From: Treponema sp.
GTDB lineage: Bacteria > Spirochaetota > Spirochaetia > Treponematales > Treponemataceae
Assembly: GCA_024687165.1 (NCBI GenBank)
Contig: JAILEY010000031.1
Span: 38,883 to 102,882, forward strand
Reading direction: 5' to 3'
Length of the DNA: 64,000 nucleotides
The position numbers and the translations under genes are program-made. Of this stretch, positions 44,973-55,258 are shown piece after piece. Under the pieces are notes generated by a model. That model made no database searches, had not been told where the DNA came from, and saw only the letters and a list, made by a program, of their open reading frames with translations. The first letter of the stretch is position 1. Each line of letters starts with the position of its first letter.

Positions 44973-47135
44973 TTAAACTTCAAACTGATCAACCTGATTT
45001 CCCATTTTTGTGATTGAAGTCTCCATGAGCTGGGAAATATCTGTAAGTGTACTTCCCATTTGATTGATCTTCTGAGCGCTTCTGCTCATCTCGTCCATTT
45101 CCTGCTGCATGCTTGCGCTTCCACTCTGGAGTAGCGAAATTTCCTTCATGATTGCACGGCTTTCTGTTGTCATCTCCTTTGAAGCTGATTTAACTTCCTG
45201 TGTACTTTCGTTCATTCCGTAAAGTGCATTTGTAATCTGACTTGAACCTTCCTGCTGTTCTGTCATTGCAGCTTTAATCTGCTGAACAAGAGTGTCTGTT
45301 TCATGAATTTCATTTGCCAGGTGAGCATACCCTTGAACGCCTTTTTGAGTTGCTGCAACAACTGTTCCGATTGAATTTTGAATTCTACTGAGCTGCTCAC
45401 CGATAGTTTTTGACTGGCTTGACGATGTTTCAGAAAGCTTACGGATTTCATCGGCAACAACTGCAAATCCTTTTCCTGCTTCACCTGCATGAGCTGCTTC
45501 AATTGCTGCATTCATGGCAAGAAGATTTGTCTGTTCTGCGATTGATGCGATTACTGAGTTTGCTTCACTTAAAAGCATTGACTGATTTTCAATTTCTGTA
45601 ATCTGAGTTTGAAGTTCTTCCTGTGTTTTTGCACCAGTCTGAGCGTCCTCTTCAAGTAATCCGAATGATGCTGCCATTTTTTCAACTGAACGGTTTACTT
45701 CGCTGATATTTCCAATCATCTGTTCAACTGCAGAAGATGCACCTTGTACTGATTCTGCCTGTGAAGATACAAGATTTTCAAGAGAATTAATGCTGTCAAG
45801 AATTTTCTTAACATTTTCAGCAGTTTGAGTAACTCCGTTATTCTGAAGTGTAAGATTCTGACCGACTTCATTAATGTTTGCACTGATCTGTGTAATTGCA
45901 GCCATTGTTTCGTGCGTTGTGCCTTTGAGTTTATTTCCAGCTTCGTTAAGTGAAACTTTGGTCTGTTTCATGCTTCCGATGATTTCCTGGAGCTTTTCAG
46001 AATAAATGTTGAAACTGTCTGCTACATCACCTATTTCGTTTTTAGATTTAACCTTGATTCTCTGTGTAAGGTCTGCCTTTCCCTGTGCAATCTGTTCTGC
46101 ATTTTCGCTGATGCTGTTTCTGATTATCTTAAGAGGACGAATGACTTTTCTTGTTACAAAACCAGCTACCAATGCTATTATTACAGCAAAAATAATGCTT
46201 ATAATAAGAGTTGTATTCATTGTTGAATAGAAGGTTTTATAAACTGTGTCATAAGGGCATAAAGCAATAATCTGATAGCCTGTCTTTTCGTTTGTTATTT
46301 TTTTTGTAAGATATTTTTTGTAGTTTCCGCCAGGAACTTTAATCATGCCGTTTGTTTCTGAGTCTGAAAAGAATTTTTCCAGATCAGGAATATTTATTTC
46401 TGAAACATTTTTAAAGTTGCATTTGCGTGTTCCTGTGTCGGCAAGAATTGTTCCGTCTTTTTGAATCATCATGTAGAACGAATCTTTTCCGATTTTCATT
46501 TTTTTAAGGATTGAATTTAAGGTATCAAGAGAAACTTCAATTGAAGCGTTTCCGATAAAATCTCCTTTGTTATCATAAGAACAACGTGTAATTCCTACAA
46601 CTGTAGTTCCAACTGTAGAAGCAAAGGCGTCTGTAATCATCACGCTGCCTCTTCCTTTGTTTGCAGTTTCGTACCAGCCGCGTTTTCTAGGATCATATCC
46701 GCCGTTCATTGAACCGTCAAAATTTGTTGCGTATCCGCCCCATTTTGTACCAATATAAATCTCTGCAATATCGCTGTCATTTTTTGCAAAAGATTTACAG
46801 AGCTTTCTGATGCTCTCTTCAACCGGACTTTTTTTGTAGCTTAAAATCTGGATTGTTCCATTTTCATTTGCAAAAGAGTGAATAGAATCATCTGCTGATT
46901 TTACCTGTTCTGATTCGGCAAATACATTTAATTCATTTTCTTTTGCTTCAAAGAACATTGAAATTGAATCAGAAAATTCTGTTACTGATGTTTCTGCACT
47001 TTCATAAAATACACTCAGAAAGTAATCTGAAAACAAAGATGCATTTACATTGATTGTAAGTATTGTAACAAGAAGAATAATAATTCCAACACTTATAGAA
47101 AGTTTTGTTGAAAGAGAAATTCGCTTTTTGACCAT
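44973..47135 (-). CDS. Methyl-accepting chemotaxis protein (dCache-HAMP-MCP)
   Basis: This transmembrane chemoreceptor feeds the CheA-CheY pathway that acts on FliM and FliY. It has 720 residues: membrane helix about 10-32; periplasmic double-Cache sensor ([33 protein letters not shown]); second helix about 300-325; HAMP; and a long signalling coiled coil. The hairpin tip reads [19 protein letters not shown]. The RGWY motif occurs in amino-acid-binding Cache domains, but the ligand cannot be assigned. AGAGGAT precedes the ATG. Confidence 0.94.
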   Translation of the reverse strand: MVKKRISLSTKLSISVGIIILLVTILTINVNASLFSDYFLSVFYESAETSVTEFSDSISMFFEAKENELNVFAESEQVKSADDSIHSFANENGTIQILSYKKSPVEESIRKLCKSFAKNDSDIAEIYIGTKWGGYATNFDGSMNGGYDPRKRGWYETANKGRGSVMITDAFASTVGTTVVGITRCSYDNKGDFIGNASIEVSLDTLNSILKKMKIGKDSFYMMIQKDGTILADTGTRKCNFKNVSEINIPDLEKFFSDSETNGMIKVPGGNYKKYLTKKITNEKTGYQIIALCPYDTVYKTFYSTMNTTLIISIIFAVIIALVAGFVTRKVIRPLKIIRNSISENAEQIAQGKADLTQRIKVKSKNEIGDVADSFNIYSEKLQEIIGSMKQTKVSLNEAGNKLKGTTHETMAAITQISANINEVGQNLTLQNNGVTQTAENVKKILDSINSLENLVSSQAESVQGASSAVEQMIGNISEVNRSVEKMAASFGLLEEDAQTGAKTQEELQTQITEIENQSMLLSEANSVIASIAEQTNLLAMNAAIEAAHAGEAGKGFAVVADEIRKLSETSSSQSKTIGEQLSRIQNSIGTVVAATQKGVQGYAHLANEIHETDTLVQQIKAAMTEQQEGSSQITNALYGMNESTQEVKSASKEMTTESRAIMKEISLLQSGSASMQQEMDEMSRSAQKINQMGSTLTDISQLMETSITKMGNQVDQFEV

Positions 47136-47170
47136 TTTTATCCTCTACCGATATTAGTATTATTTGTTAC

Positions 47171-47200
47171 ATTATAGCAGAAATAAGAGTATTTAATCAA
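47171..47200 (-). promoter_or_regulatory. Promoter of chemoreceptor gene
   Basis: On the minus strand TTGATT (plus 47195-47200), 18 bases, TATAAT (plus 47171-47176). This is a sigma-70-type site, not the sigma-28 type often seen for chemoreceptors. Confidence 0.6.
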
Positions 47201-47213
47201 AGATTTTTTTTAA

Positions 47214-48317
47214 TCAGGCTTTTGTAATCTTCCAGACTCTGTGAATTTTTTTATTTCTAAAATCATCAGGAATTGTTGATGCTGTAATTTCCTTTGCGCA
47301 GAATTCAGAAGGTAAAAGAGATTCATCAAAATCAAGCTTTCTGCTGTTTGTAGAAAAATAAAGAACCCCGTTTTCTGTAAGAAGTTTTGTGCATTTCCCC
47401 GCAAGAGAAGACCAGTCTCTGTTTATGTCAAGAAGCGTGTCTGTTTTTTTTGAATTGCTGAATGTTGGCGGATCAAGAATTATGATGTCGTATTTTTCTG
47501 AATTTCCTTTGTTTTTTTCATCCAGAAATTTTATGACATCGCTGTTTTCAAATTTGTATTTTTTTTCATCTGAAAATCCGTTGAGGTTAAAATTTTCTTT
47601 TGCCCATTCAAGGTAAGTTTTGCTCATGTCTACGCTTGTTACTGATGAAGCATTTCCTCCTGCAGCGTAAACAGAAAAACTTCCTGTATAACAGAAAAGA
47701 TTTAAAACTGATTTTCCGCTGCAGTTTTCCCTTAAAGTTTTTCTCAGCGGTCTCATGTCAAAAAATAGTCCTGTATCAAGATAGTCTGTGAGGTTAACTT
47801 TAAAAATCTGCCCGGCTTCAATAACGCATCCTTCAATTTTTTCTGAGGCTTCTTCTCTTTCGTACTGGCTTCTTTTTGTCCCGTCAGTCTGTTTTTTTCT
47901 TTTGCGGCACAAAATATTTTCCTCTGAAATTCCAAGAGCTTGAGATATAGCTTTTTTCATTTCATCAATCCAAAGATTTTCTTCTTCTTCATCTTTTTCG
48001 TACGGTCTTTCATAAAGATAAATTTTTGCGTATGTTCTTTTATATTCTTCTCTAATTAAATCTGCAGCTTGATTTGTGTTTGAAGAAATTGCATTTGAAA
48101 GTTCAGCCCAATATTTTGCAGCATCTATTTTGTCTGTTACATTTTCCGGAAGAAGAGTGTAAATATCGACAGCAAGAGGAATTTCTGGAATATCCTTATC
48201 ATAAAGTCTGAAGCAGGAAATTCTGTTTTTGCGCATTGATTTTTTCAGCTGTCTGTAATTTTTTGAAATCCTGTTTTTTAAGAGTTCTGCCTGATACAAG
48301 TTTTTTTCATTTTGCAT
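47214..48317 (-). CDS. RlmI/RlmK-type rRNA methyltransferase
   Basis: This SAM-dependent class I methyltransferase, of about 367 residues, probably methylates 23S rRNA. The N-terminal half (NRISKNYRQLKKSMRKNRISCFRLYDKDIPEIPLAVDIY in pieces) matches the RNA-binding part of RlmK-like enzymes. LNLFCYTGSFSVYAAGG is SAM motif I, VTSVDMSKTYLEWAKEN is motif II, and IIILDPPTFSNSK is the catalytic DPP motif. I choose ATG 48317; the ATG at 48365 would add 16 unfamiliar residues. Neither has an SD. Confidence 0.85.
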   Translation of the reverse strand: MQNEKNLYQAELLKNRISKNYRQLKKSMRKNRISCFRLYDKDIPEIPLAVDIYTLLPENVTDKIDAAKYWAELSNAISSNTNQAADLIREEYKRTYAKIYLYERPYEKDEEEENLWIDEMKKAISQALGISEENILCRKRKKQTDGTKRSQYEREEASEKIEGCVIEAGQIFKVNLTDYLDTGLFFDMRPLRKTLRENCSGKSVLNLFCYTGSFSVYAAGGNASSVTSVDMSKTYLEWAKENFNLNGFSDEKKYKFENSDVIKFLDEKNKGNSEKYDIIILDPPTFSNSKKTDTLLDINRDWSSLAGKCTKLLTENGVLYFSTNSRKLDFDESLLPSEFCAKEITASTIPDDFRNKKIHRVWKITKA

Positions 48318-48448
48318 GCTGATGAGTATATTGGAAAATTTGAAATTAGTCTTTAGCAGTTGCATGTTATGTCTGCGTTATTGCTTAATCTTTCCTATTA
48401 TTATAAAGTATTGTAATTATTTTGGATAAATGTACGCGGGTGGGGTGT

Positions 48449-50020
48449 ATGAAATTTGCAGAATTCATTTTGAATGAAAAGCTTCAGAAAGGAATTGAGA
48501 ATGCCGGATATGTTGATTGTACTCCGGTTCAGGAAAAAGTTCTTGCTGCATCAGAAAAAAGAAGTGATCTTTATGTTCAGTCACAGACTGGTACTGGTAA
48601 AACGGCAGCATATCTTGTAAGCATTATTAATCAGCTTTTAAATGAAGAAGGCAGCGGAAAACAGGCTTTGATAATGGTTCCAACTCGTGAGCTTGCGGTT
48701 CAGGTTCAGGAAGAAGCTGAAAAACTCTGTTCTGCATCTGAGTTGAAATGTGAATCATTTTACGGCGGTGTAGGATACGATAAACAGGTTGCTTCCCTTA
48801 AGCGTGGTGTTGATATTCTTATCGGTACTCCGGGACGTGTAATCGATCTTCATGAAGGAAATCAGATGGATCTTTCTAAGGTTGCATTCCTTGTTGTTGA
48901 TGAAGCTGACCGTATGTTTGACATGGGGTTTTATCCTGATTTGAGAACGCTTATTAAAGTTCTTCCTTCATCTGAAAAACGACAGACTTATCTTTTTAGT
49001 GCAACGTTGAATTCTTACGTAAAAAATCTTGCGTGGGAATATACACGAAATGCAGAAGAAATAACTATTGAAGCTGATAATATTACAGTTGATGAAATTG
49101 AGCAGAAGCTTCTTCATGTTTCAAGTGCAGATAAAATGTCTCTTTTGCTTGGAATAATTAAGAGTCAGCAGCCTGAAAGTCTGATTATTTTTGCAAATAC
49201 AAAGAAGACTTGTGAAATTGTTTCAAAGAGACTTAAGCTTAACGATTTTGAAAGTGAATTTATAATCGGAGATCTTCCGCAGAAAAAACGCCTTGCAATT
49301 ATGGATAGATTTAAATCCGGAAAGATAAAGTGTCTTGTTGCCACTGATGTTGCAGCCCGCGGAATTGATGTAAATGATCTTGCTATGGTTATAAATTATG
49401 ATCTTCCTAATGAAGCAGAAAATTATGTTCATAGAATTGGTCGTACGGCACGTGCGGGAAAATCTGGAATTGCATATACCTTCTGCAGTGAACAGGATGT
49501 TTACAGTCTGCCTGCCATTGAACGATATATTGAAAAGCAGATTCCTTCTGAAGTTGCAGCTGCAGAGATGTTTGCTGACGATAAATCAAAGGATGTGTAT
49601 ATAAAACTTGATTCTTATCATGAAGAGCGAAATGATAAAAGTGAATTTGGAAGAAAGCGTGCTGAAGAATATTCAATCCGTAACGGAAGAAAAGGAAAGC
49701 GTGGAAACGGCAGATATTCTTCTAAAAATGAAAAGGCAAAATCTGAATATAAGAGGGATCGTCGTGTTTACAGCAGAAATGATGAAATCGATCTTTCTAA
49801 TCTTTCTTCTGAAGAGCGCATGAAGTTTTATAAGGAAAAATATGCCGGTTCTGCAAATAAAAAACTATCGAACGGTAGTAAGCAGAATATTCAGAAAAAC
49901 AAGAAACAACCGAATAGTAGGAAGCCTTCATATAATAAAAATGCTCAGAAGGTTTCTAAAACTAACGAACGTAAGTCGCTTTGGGGCAGAATCAAGTCTT
50001 TGTTTGGTGGAAAGAAATAA
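48449..50020 (+). CDS. DEAD-box RNA helicase
   Basis: This ATP-dependent RNA-remodelling protein has 523 residues. Q motif (FAEFILNEKLQKGIENAGYVDCTPVQEKVL in parts), SQTGTGKTAAYLV (motif I), PTRELAVQV, GTPGRVIDL, VVDEADRMFDMGF (DEAD), SATLN, and VATDVAARGIDV and HRIGRTARAG (motifs V and VI) are intact. The C-terminal 130 residues are rich in Lys, Arg, Asn and Ser, a typical RNA-binding tail. ATG 48449 follows GGGTGGGG. It is similar to RhlE/CsdA types. Confidence 0.94.
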   Translation: MKFAEFILNEKLQKGIENAGYVDCTPVQEKVLAASEKRSDLYVQSQTGTGKTAAYLVSIINQLLNEEGSGKQALIMVPTRELAVQVQEEAEKLCSASELKCESFYGGVGYDKQVASLKRGVDILIGTPGRVIDLHEGNQMDLSKVAFLVVDEADRMFDMGFYPDLRTLIKVLPSSEKRQTYLFSATLNSYVKNLAWEYTRNAEEITIEADNITVDEIEQKLLHVSSADKMSLLLGIIKSQQPESLIIFANTKKTCEIVSKRLKLNDFESEFIIGDLPQKKRLAIMDRFKSGKIKCLVATDVAARGIDVNDLAMVINYDLPNEAENYVHRIGRTARAGKSGIAYTFCSEQDVYSLPAIERYIEKQIPSEVAAAEMFADDKSKDVYIKLDSYHEERNDKSEFGRKRAEEYSIRNGRKGKRGNGRYSSKNEKAKSEYKRDRRVYSRNDEIDLSNLSSEERMKFYKEKYAGSANKKLSNGSKQNIQKNKKQPNSRKPSYNKNAQKVSKTNERKSLWGRIKSLFGGKK

Positions 50021-50054
50021 GTATATTTAATTTTTTATCAGGGAGTCAGCATAA

Positions 50055-51695
50055 ATGATCACAGTAACAGACGTAAGTTTAAAATTTGCAGAAAAGCCTT
50101 TGTTTAAGGATGTAAACCTCAAGTTTATGAAAGGCAACTGCTACGGAATTATCGGTGCAAATGGCGCAGGAAAATCTACATTCCTCAAGATTCTTTCAGG
50201 AGAGCTTGAACATGATACAGGGGATATCAGCATTACTCCGGGTGAGCGAATGGCCGTGTTGAGTCAGGATCACTTTAAGTATGATGAATATTCTGTAAAA
50301 GAAACTGTAAAGATGGGATATCCGAAACTTTATCAGCTTGAAAAAGATATTGATGCGATTTATGCGAAAGAAGATTTTTCTGATGAAGACGGAATGAAGG
50401 CTGCTGAGATGCAGGGAGAATTTGGTGAAATCGGCGGATATGAAGCTGAAAATCAGATTGAACAGATGCTTAGCGGACTTGGTCTTGAAGAAGAATATCA
50501 TGACAAGATGATGAGCGAACTTGATGAAAGTCAGAAGGTTCGTGTACTTCTTGCACAGGCTCTTTTTGGAAATCCTGATTATCTCATTCTTGATGAACCT
50601 ACAAACGGTCTTGACCTTGAATCTATCAGCTGGCTTGAGGACTTCCTTCTTGAATTTGAAAACTGTGTTATTGTTGTTTCCCACGACCGACACTTCCTTA
50701 ATACAGTTTGTACTTTCACATGTGATATTGACTATGGAAAGATTACTCAGTTTACAGGTAACTATGACTTCTGGTATCAGATGAGCCAGATTCTTCAGAA
50801 GCAGGCAAAAGATCAGCAGAAGAAACGCGAAGATAAAATGGCAGACCTTAAGCAGTTCATTCAGCGATTTGCATCGAACGTTTCAAAGTCTGGACAGGCT
50901 TCTTCACGCAAAAAGATGCTTGAAAAAATGGAACTTGAGGATATTCCTGTTACAAGCCGCAAGTTCCCTTATGTTGGATTTCAGAGTGAACGTGAAATCG
51001 GAAATTTTGTTCTTGATGCAGACAAGCTTAATTCAAAAGATGATGAAGGTAATGTTCTTCTTAAAGATTTTAGCATTACAATCCACCCGGGAGAAAAAGT
51101 TGCTTTTGTCGGAATGGAACATAACAGCATAACTTCATTCTTTGATATTATTTCTGAAACTAAAAAAGCAGACAGCGGCGCATACAACTGGGGACAGACT
51201 ACAAAGCATACATACATGGGCCGAGACAACAGCGCATATTTCAATAACGATTTGAACATTACAGACTGGCTTCGTCAGTATTCACCAGATCAGGATGATG
51301 CTTATGTCCGCGGATTCCTTGGCCGAATGCTTTTCAGTGGTGATGACGGTCTTAAAAAGGTTAAGGTTCTTTCCGGAGGAGAGAAGGTTCGCTGTATGCT
51401 TTCAAAGATGATGCTTTCAGGTGCAAATGTACTTATTCTTGACGATCCTACAAATCACCTCGATCTTGAATCAATCGAATCTCTTAACCAGGGGCTTACA
51501 AAATTCAACGGCGTTGTTTTGTTCTCAAGTCATGACCATGAATTTATTTCTACAATTGCAAACAGAATTATTGAAATCACACCAAATGGAATCATTGACA
51601 GAATGATGAACTTTGATGATTACCTTAAGGATGAGCAGGTTAAAGCTTTGAGAAAAGAATACTACAAGGGAATTGATAAGAAGATAAAGTTCTAA
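50055..51695 (+). CDS. ABC-F ATPase (YbiT-like) with degenerate second half
   Basis: ABC-F proteins act on ribosomes, not in membranes. The 546 residues hold two ATPase cassettes joined by a charged linker. Cassette 1 has an intact Walker A (GANGAGKST, 34-42) and LILDEPTN, but its signature reads LDESQKVR. Cassette 2 has an intact signature LSGGEK, but its Walker A reads GMEHNSITS (353-361), lacking the Lys, and its Walker B reads LILDDPTN, with Asp for the catalytic Glu. One composite site therefore looks intact and the other dead. It most resembles YbiT. Confidence 0.92.
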   Translation: MITVTDVSLKFAEKPLFKDVNLKFMKGNCYGIIGANGAGKSTFLKILSGELEHDTGDISITPGERMAVLSQDHFKYDEYSVKETVKMGYPKLYQLEKDIDAIYAKEDFSDEDGMKAAEMQGEFGEIGGYEAENQIEQMLSGLGLEEEYHDKMMSELDESQKVRVLLAQALFGNPDYLILDEPTNGLDLESISWLEDFLLEFENCVIVVSHDRHFLNTVCTFTCDIDYGKITQFTGNYDFWYQMSQILQKQAKDQQKKREDKMADLKQFIQRFASNVSKSGQASSRKKMLEKMELEDIPVTSRKFPYVGFQSEREIGNFVLDADKLNSKDDEGNVLLKDFSITIHPGEKVAFVGMEHNSITSFFDIISETKKADSGAYNWGQTTKHTYMGRDNSAYFNNDLNITDWLRQYSPDQDDAYVRGFLGRMLFSGDDGLKKVKVLSGGEKVRCMLSKMMLSGANVLILDDPTNHLDLESIESLNQGLTKFNGVVLFSSHDHEFISTIANRIIEITPNGIIDRMMNFDDYLKDEQVKALRKEYYKGIDKKIKF

Positions 51696-51704
51696 GTTAA
51701 AGAG

Positions 51705-51733
51705 GCCGTTCTGAATTTGGAACGGCTTTTTTA
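51705..51733 (+). terminator. Terminator of ABC-F gene
   Basis: GCCGTTC (51705-51711) pairs with GAACGGC (51720-51726), followed by six T. It may act weakly on the converging minus-strand gene too. Confidence 0.85.
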
Positions 51734-53071
51734 TTTTTTATTTTTTGTCTGATATTCGTGGTACCTTTTCCACCATTCAAGTTCAGTAATATTATTCTGT
51801 TCTTCTTCCTGCTTAAAATACATATCGAATGAAACAAAATCTTCTTTTCTTGCAAGAACGGCGTCTGAAATACAAGGCTCAAACTGAATACCTTTAAGTT
51901 CGCGGAAAATGCACATTGCCTGTTCAATGGTCATCGGTTCCTTGTAAAGACGGCGGCTTATAAGTGCGTCCAAAACATCTGCTGCGGCCATTATTCTTGC
52001 ACAAAGCGGAATCTGTTTCCCTGAAATACCTTTTGGATATCCTGATCCATCCCATTTTTCGTGGTGATATAATGCCATGTCTTCTGCAATTTTATTGAAA
52101 TTTCCATTTTTCATTTCAGGCAGATACTGGAGAAGTTTTTTTCCTTCTTCAGGGTGGCTTTTCATAATTTGAAATTCTTCTGCTGTGAATCTTCCAATTT
52201 TATTTAAAATCCCTTCAGGAATATGAATCTTCCCGATATCATGCATTACAGCTGCAATTTCATATGTCGCAATTGTTTCATCAGTTAACTCGTCTGTGTA
52301 ATATCCTTTTGTCCTTAGTTCGCGTGAAATAATTCCAACATAAGTTTTTGTGTGAATTACATGGTTTCCGGTAAAAAGATCGTGGCTTCCAAGAATTTTT
52401 GAGAGAAAGAGAAGTATTTTGTTCTGTGTGTTTTCAAGTTCAATATTTTTTTCTGTCAACTCAAGGTTCATCTCATTGGATTCTGCAACAAGTGAAAAAA
52501 GCATCTTTAGGTTTCTGGAGCCTCTTTTTGTCATCGCCATTGCAATCAGGTGCGCAAAAAACAGTTCGATTGAAAAGCCTGGTACGTATGCCCAGAAAAA
52601 TTCAGCAGGAGAATATGGAACACCGCTTATCGGGTGAACTGTGCTTACAACTGAAGTTCTGTAAACCATTGAAATGATCATTGATGCAAATGAAACTGCA
52701 GAGGCAAATCTTGTAAAATTTTTGTTGTAGTAAAGTGATGCCATGAACGGGAAAAAGCCGAATGATATATATATTCCGACATATCCGTTAGCAGATATAA
52801 GACCGATCAGCAGACATGAAGAGATTACTCCCGTGAACTGATAAACCTTGTGAAGATGCAGGCCTCTTCCAATAAAAAGGTTTACTGAGTATGTTGCAAC
52901 TATGATAATCTGAAGAAAACACAGGTAGCTGATTGGAATAGACCAGAAATGCGCTAAATTCCCCATCAAAAGAGAGAAAGGCAGAAAAATAAAGCAGAAA
53001 AAAATAATACTGATCATTCGGTTTACCTGAATGACATTTTTCAGGTAAAATTCTTTTTCTTCATCCCTCAT
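51731..53071 (-). CDS. Membrane-bound HD-GYP domain protein
   Basis: HD-GYP proteins hydrolyse cyclic-di-GMP. The protein has about 446 residues: six hydrophobic helices (about 15-195), a short coiled coil (NEMNLELTEKNIELENTQNK), then the HD-GYP domain with VMHDIGKIHIPEGIL (HD), HPEEGKKLL, HHEKWDGSGYPKGISG (GYP) and RIMAAADVLDAL. The metal-binding and GYP residues are present, so activity is plausible. ATG 53071 is chosen; a GTG at 53092 is the alternative and neither has a good SD. Confidence 0.9.
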   Translation of the reverse strand: MRDEEKEFYLKNVIQVNRMISIIFFCFIFLPFSLLMGNLAHFWSIPISYLCFLQIIIVATYSVNLFIGRGLHLHKVYQFTGVISSCLLIGLISANGYVGIYISFGFFPFMASLYYNKNFTRFASAVSFASMIISMVYRTSVVSTVHPISGVPYSPAEFFWAYVPGFSIELFFAHLIAMAMTKRGSRNLKMLFSLVAESNEMNLELTEKNIELENTQNKILLFLSKILGSHDLFTGNHVIHTKTYVGIISRELRTKGYYTDELTDETIATYEIAAVMHDIGKIHIPEGILNKIGRFTAEEFQIMKSHPEEGKKLLQYLPEMKNGNFNKIAEDMALYHHEKWDGSGYPKGISGKQIPLCARIMAAADVLDALISRRLYKEPMTIEQAMCIFRELKGIQFEPCISDAVLARKEDFVSFDMYFKQEEEQNNITELEWWKRYHEYQTKNKK

Positions 53072-53104
53072 AGCGCTTCTAGTATAAATCACTGTAGTTT
53101 TTTT

Positions 53105-54130
53105 TCAAGAAATTTTTATATCGATTGAAAAGTTATTTTTTTCAATTTTAATAGCGGCTTCTGCTCCCATTAAAACAGGCATTGAAGGATCAATATGTCC
53201 AATATCAGCGTCCATGATTACAGGTAATTTTAAGTCTTTGATGATATCTGTAACGGCGTTGTACTGGTCAATTCCCATTATTTCCTGATTAAAGGCTGAA
53301 AGTGGTCTTCCAATGATAAATCCAGAAGCTTTTTCAAACCATCCGGCTTGTTTAAGGTGCCACATCTGTCTTCTGATTTCACACGGATTTCCATCGCAGC
53401 TTTCAAGAATCCAGATGATTTTTTTATTTTTTCTGTTGAAAGTTTTCATGTTGTCAAGAGAAGTCCCGCACAGTCCTGCAAGAACATCGAGACAGCCTCC
53501 AAGAAGTATCCCGTCGAAAGAAGTTTCATTTTCGCAGTTAAAGAGTTTAAGTTCTTTTTTTTCAGTAAGCATGTATTTTCCAAGTGGACCATTTTTTTCG
53601 TCATTTTCAGGAAGCTGGAATTTTTCGTAGCCACAGAAAGTCGTTTTCTTTCCTTCAAGAAGGCTGATTGAATCTTCTTCGCATTCTTCCCATTCTTTCC
53701 CAAATCCTCCGATGCAGGGACCGTAGATAGCTGCTTTTCCGGCAATAGTCACAAGAGGAAAAATAAAATTAGTATTGTCACTGTAGCCCATGAAAAGCTT
53801 TGGACTTGCTTTTTTAAGCTTTTTAAAATCAATGTATGAGACTGTTTCACACATCAGTTCTCCGCCACCTGCTGAAATTATTGCGTCAATTTTATCGTCA
53901 AGGTAAAAATTCATTAGTTCTTTTGCAGCAGTTTCCGGGTCTGTAGAAATTCCCTTTCCGTCACTTTTAAAAACACAGTCTCCGATTTTAATTTTGTATC
54001 CGCGTTTTTTTAATTTTTCCACGGCAGAAATCAGTCTTGTAGAGTAAGGTTCTGTAGTGCATCCAAAAGAAGGTGCTGCAATTGCAATAGTGTCGCCTGT
54101 TTTAATGAAAGAAGGAATTTTAATTTTCAT
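53105..54130 (-). CDS. LD-carboxypeptidase (peptidase S66, MccF/LdcA-like)
   Basis: S66 peptidases trim murein tetrapeptides or cleave peptide-nucleotide toxins. The 341 residues include TIAIAAPSFG at the start, FMGYSDNTNFIFPL with the nucleophilic Ser, GILLGGCLDVLAGLCGT, IWILESCDGNPCEIRR with the likely Glu, and IGHIDPSMPVLMGAEA with the catalytic His. No signal peptide, so it acts in the cytoplasm. It is just upstream of the HD-GYP gene on the same strand, 33 bases apart. Confidence 0.9.
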   Translation of the reverse strand: MKIKIPSFIKTGDTIAIAAPSFGCTTEPYSTRLISAVEKLKKRGYKIKIGDCVFKSDGKGISTDPETAAKELMNFYLDDKIDAIISAGGGELMCETVSYIDFKKLKKASPKLFMGYSDNTNFIFPLVTIAGKAAIYGPCIGGFGKEWEECEEDSISLLEGKKTTFCGYEKFQLPENDEKNGPLGKYMLTEKKELKLFNCENETSFDGILLGGCLDVLAGLCGTSLDNMKTFNRKNKKIIWILESCDGNPCEIRRQMWHLKQAGWFEKASGFIIGRPLSAFNQEIMGIDQYNAVTDIIKDLKLPVIMDADIGHIDPSMPVLMGAEAAIKIEKNNFSIDIKIS

Positions 54131-54259
54131 AAACTGAATGATATATGAATTGTCCGTAAAATTAAAGATAATGTGGCATCAGAAATTAAATTCAATCTGG
54201 TTATATTAAAATTGTCTATTTTTCATTATTTTTATAACCACATTAAAAGAGGTATATTT

Positions 54260-55255
54260 ATGAAAAAAATATTTTTTGCTTTATCTTTGATTTTTACACT
54301 TGTTGTGTTTGTCGGTTGTGGTGAAAAAAAACAGCCGCTTAAAATTTATTCAATTATTCACGAGGAAGAAACAAAGGCCCTTACTGATCTTTTTACAAAA
54401 AGAACAGGAATCCCTGTTGTCTTTCTCCGTGCTTCAACCGGTGAATTAGTTAACAGAGTCATTGCAGAAAAAAATGATCCGCAGGCAGATATTCTTCTTG
54501 GAGGAGCAACTAACTATCATATTCAGGCAAATAAAGCCGGTGCTCTTGAATCATATAAATCGCCGCTTGCAGAAAAAGTTCCGCCTTATGCAAAATCTGC
54601 TGACGATACTTATACAGGTTTCTGCGTGCTTACTCTTGGAATCGGAATTAACAAGGGCCGCTTTGAATCAAAGTTTCCTGGAAAAAAATATCCTGCAACC
54701 TGGGATGATCTTCTCGATCCTGCATTTAAAGGTGAAATCGTTCTTACAAATCCTGTTGCTTCTTCTACAGCTTATCTTTTTGTTCAGAATCAGCTTCAGC
54801 GTCTTGGTGAAGAGAAAGGCTGGGATTATCTTTTGAAGCTTGCACCTCTTGTAGGTCAGTTCCCGGATTCTGGAAGTGCCCCTGCAAAATTGCTTGGTAC
54901 CGGAGAATATGCAGTTGGTGTTTCTTATCTTCATGCCGTTGCAAAATATGGTGCTGACGGTTTTGATGTTGCTACAATTGCTCCACCAGAAACTGTAGGG
55001 GATGTTGACTGCATTGCAATCATGAAAAATTCAAAAAATCTTGATGCTGCAAAAAAGTTTGTTGATTTTATGCTTTCTGCAGAAGCTCAGGAGCTTATGA
55101 GTTCAATTGATTTTACGATTCCTGTAAATCCAGATGCTAAAGGTGCAAAAGGTTCTATTCCGGTATCGCAGCTTGATCTTATAGATTATGATGTTGCAAA
55201 GGCCGCTGAACAGAAAGAAAGTGTTCTTTCAAAATGGTCGCTGAATGTAAAATAA
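54260..55255 (+). CDS. ABC transporter substrate-binding lipoprotein, iron(III) type
   Basis: The 331-residue protein has a lipoprotein signal (IFTLVVFVGCGEKK, Cys at about 21), then a periplasmic-binding fold of the FbpA/AfuA class: LKIYSIIHEEETKALTDLF, ADILLGGATNYH, TWDDLLDPAFKGEIVLTNP, VGVSYLHAVAKYG. ATG 54260 follows AAAGAGG. It is the first gene of a three-gene transporter operon. Iron(III) is the likely ligand by family; phosphonate- or thiamine-related substrates are alternatives. Confidence 0.88.
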   Translation: MKKIFFALSLIFTLVVFVGCGEKKQPLKIYSIIHEEETKALTDLFTKRTGIPVVFLRASTGELVNRVIAEKNDPQADILLGGATNYHIQANKAGALESYKSPLAEKVPPYAKSADDTYTGFCVLTLGIGINKGRFESKFPGKKYPATWDDLLDPAFKGEIVLTNPVASSTAYLFVQNQLQRLGEEKGWDYLLKLAPLVGQFPDSGSAPAKLLGTGEYAVGVSYLHAVAKYGADGFDVATIAPPETVGDVDCIAIMKNSKNLDAAKKFVDFMLSAEAQELMSSIDFTIPVNPDAKGAKGSIPVSQLDLIDYDVAKAAEQKESVLSKWSLNVK

Positions 55256-55258
55256 CAG

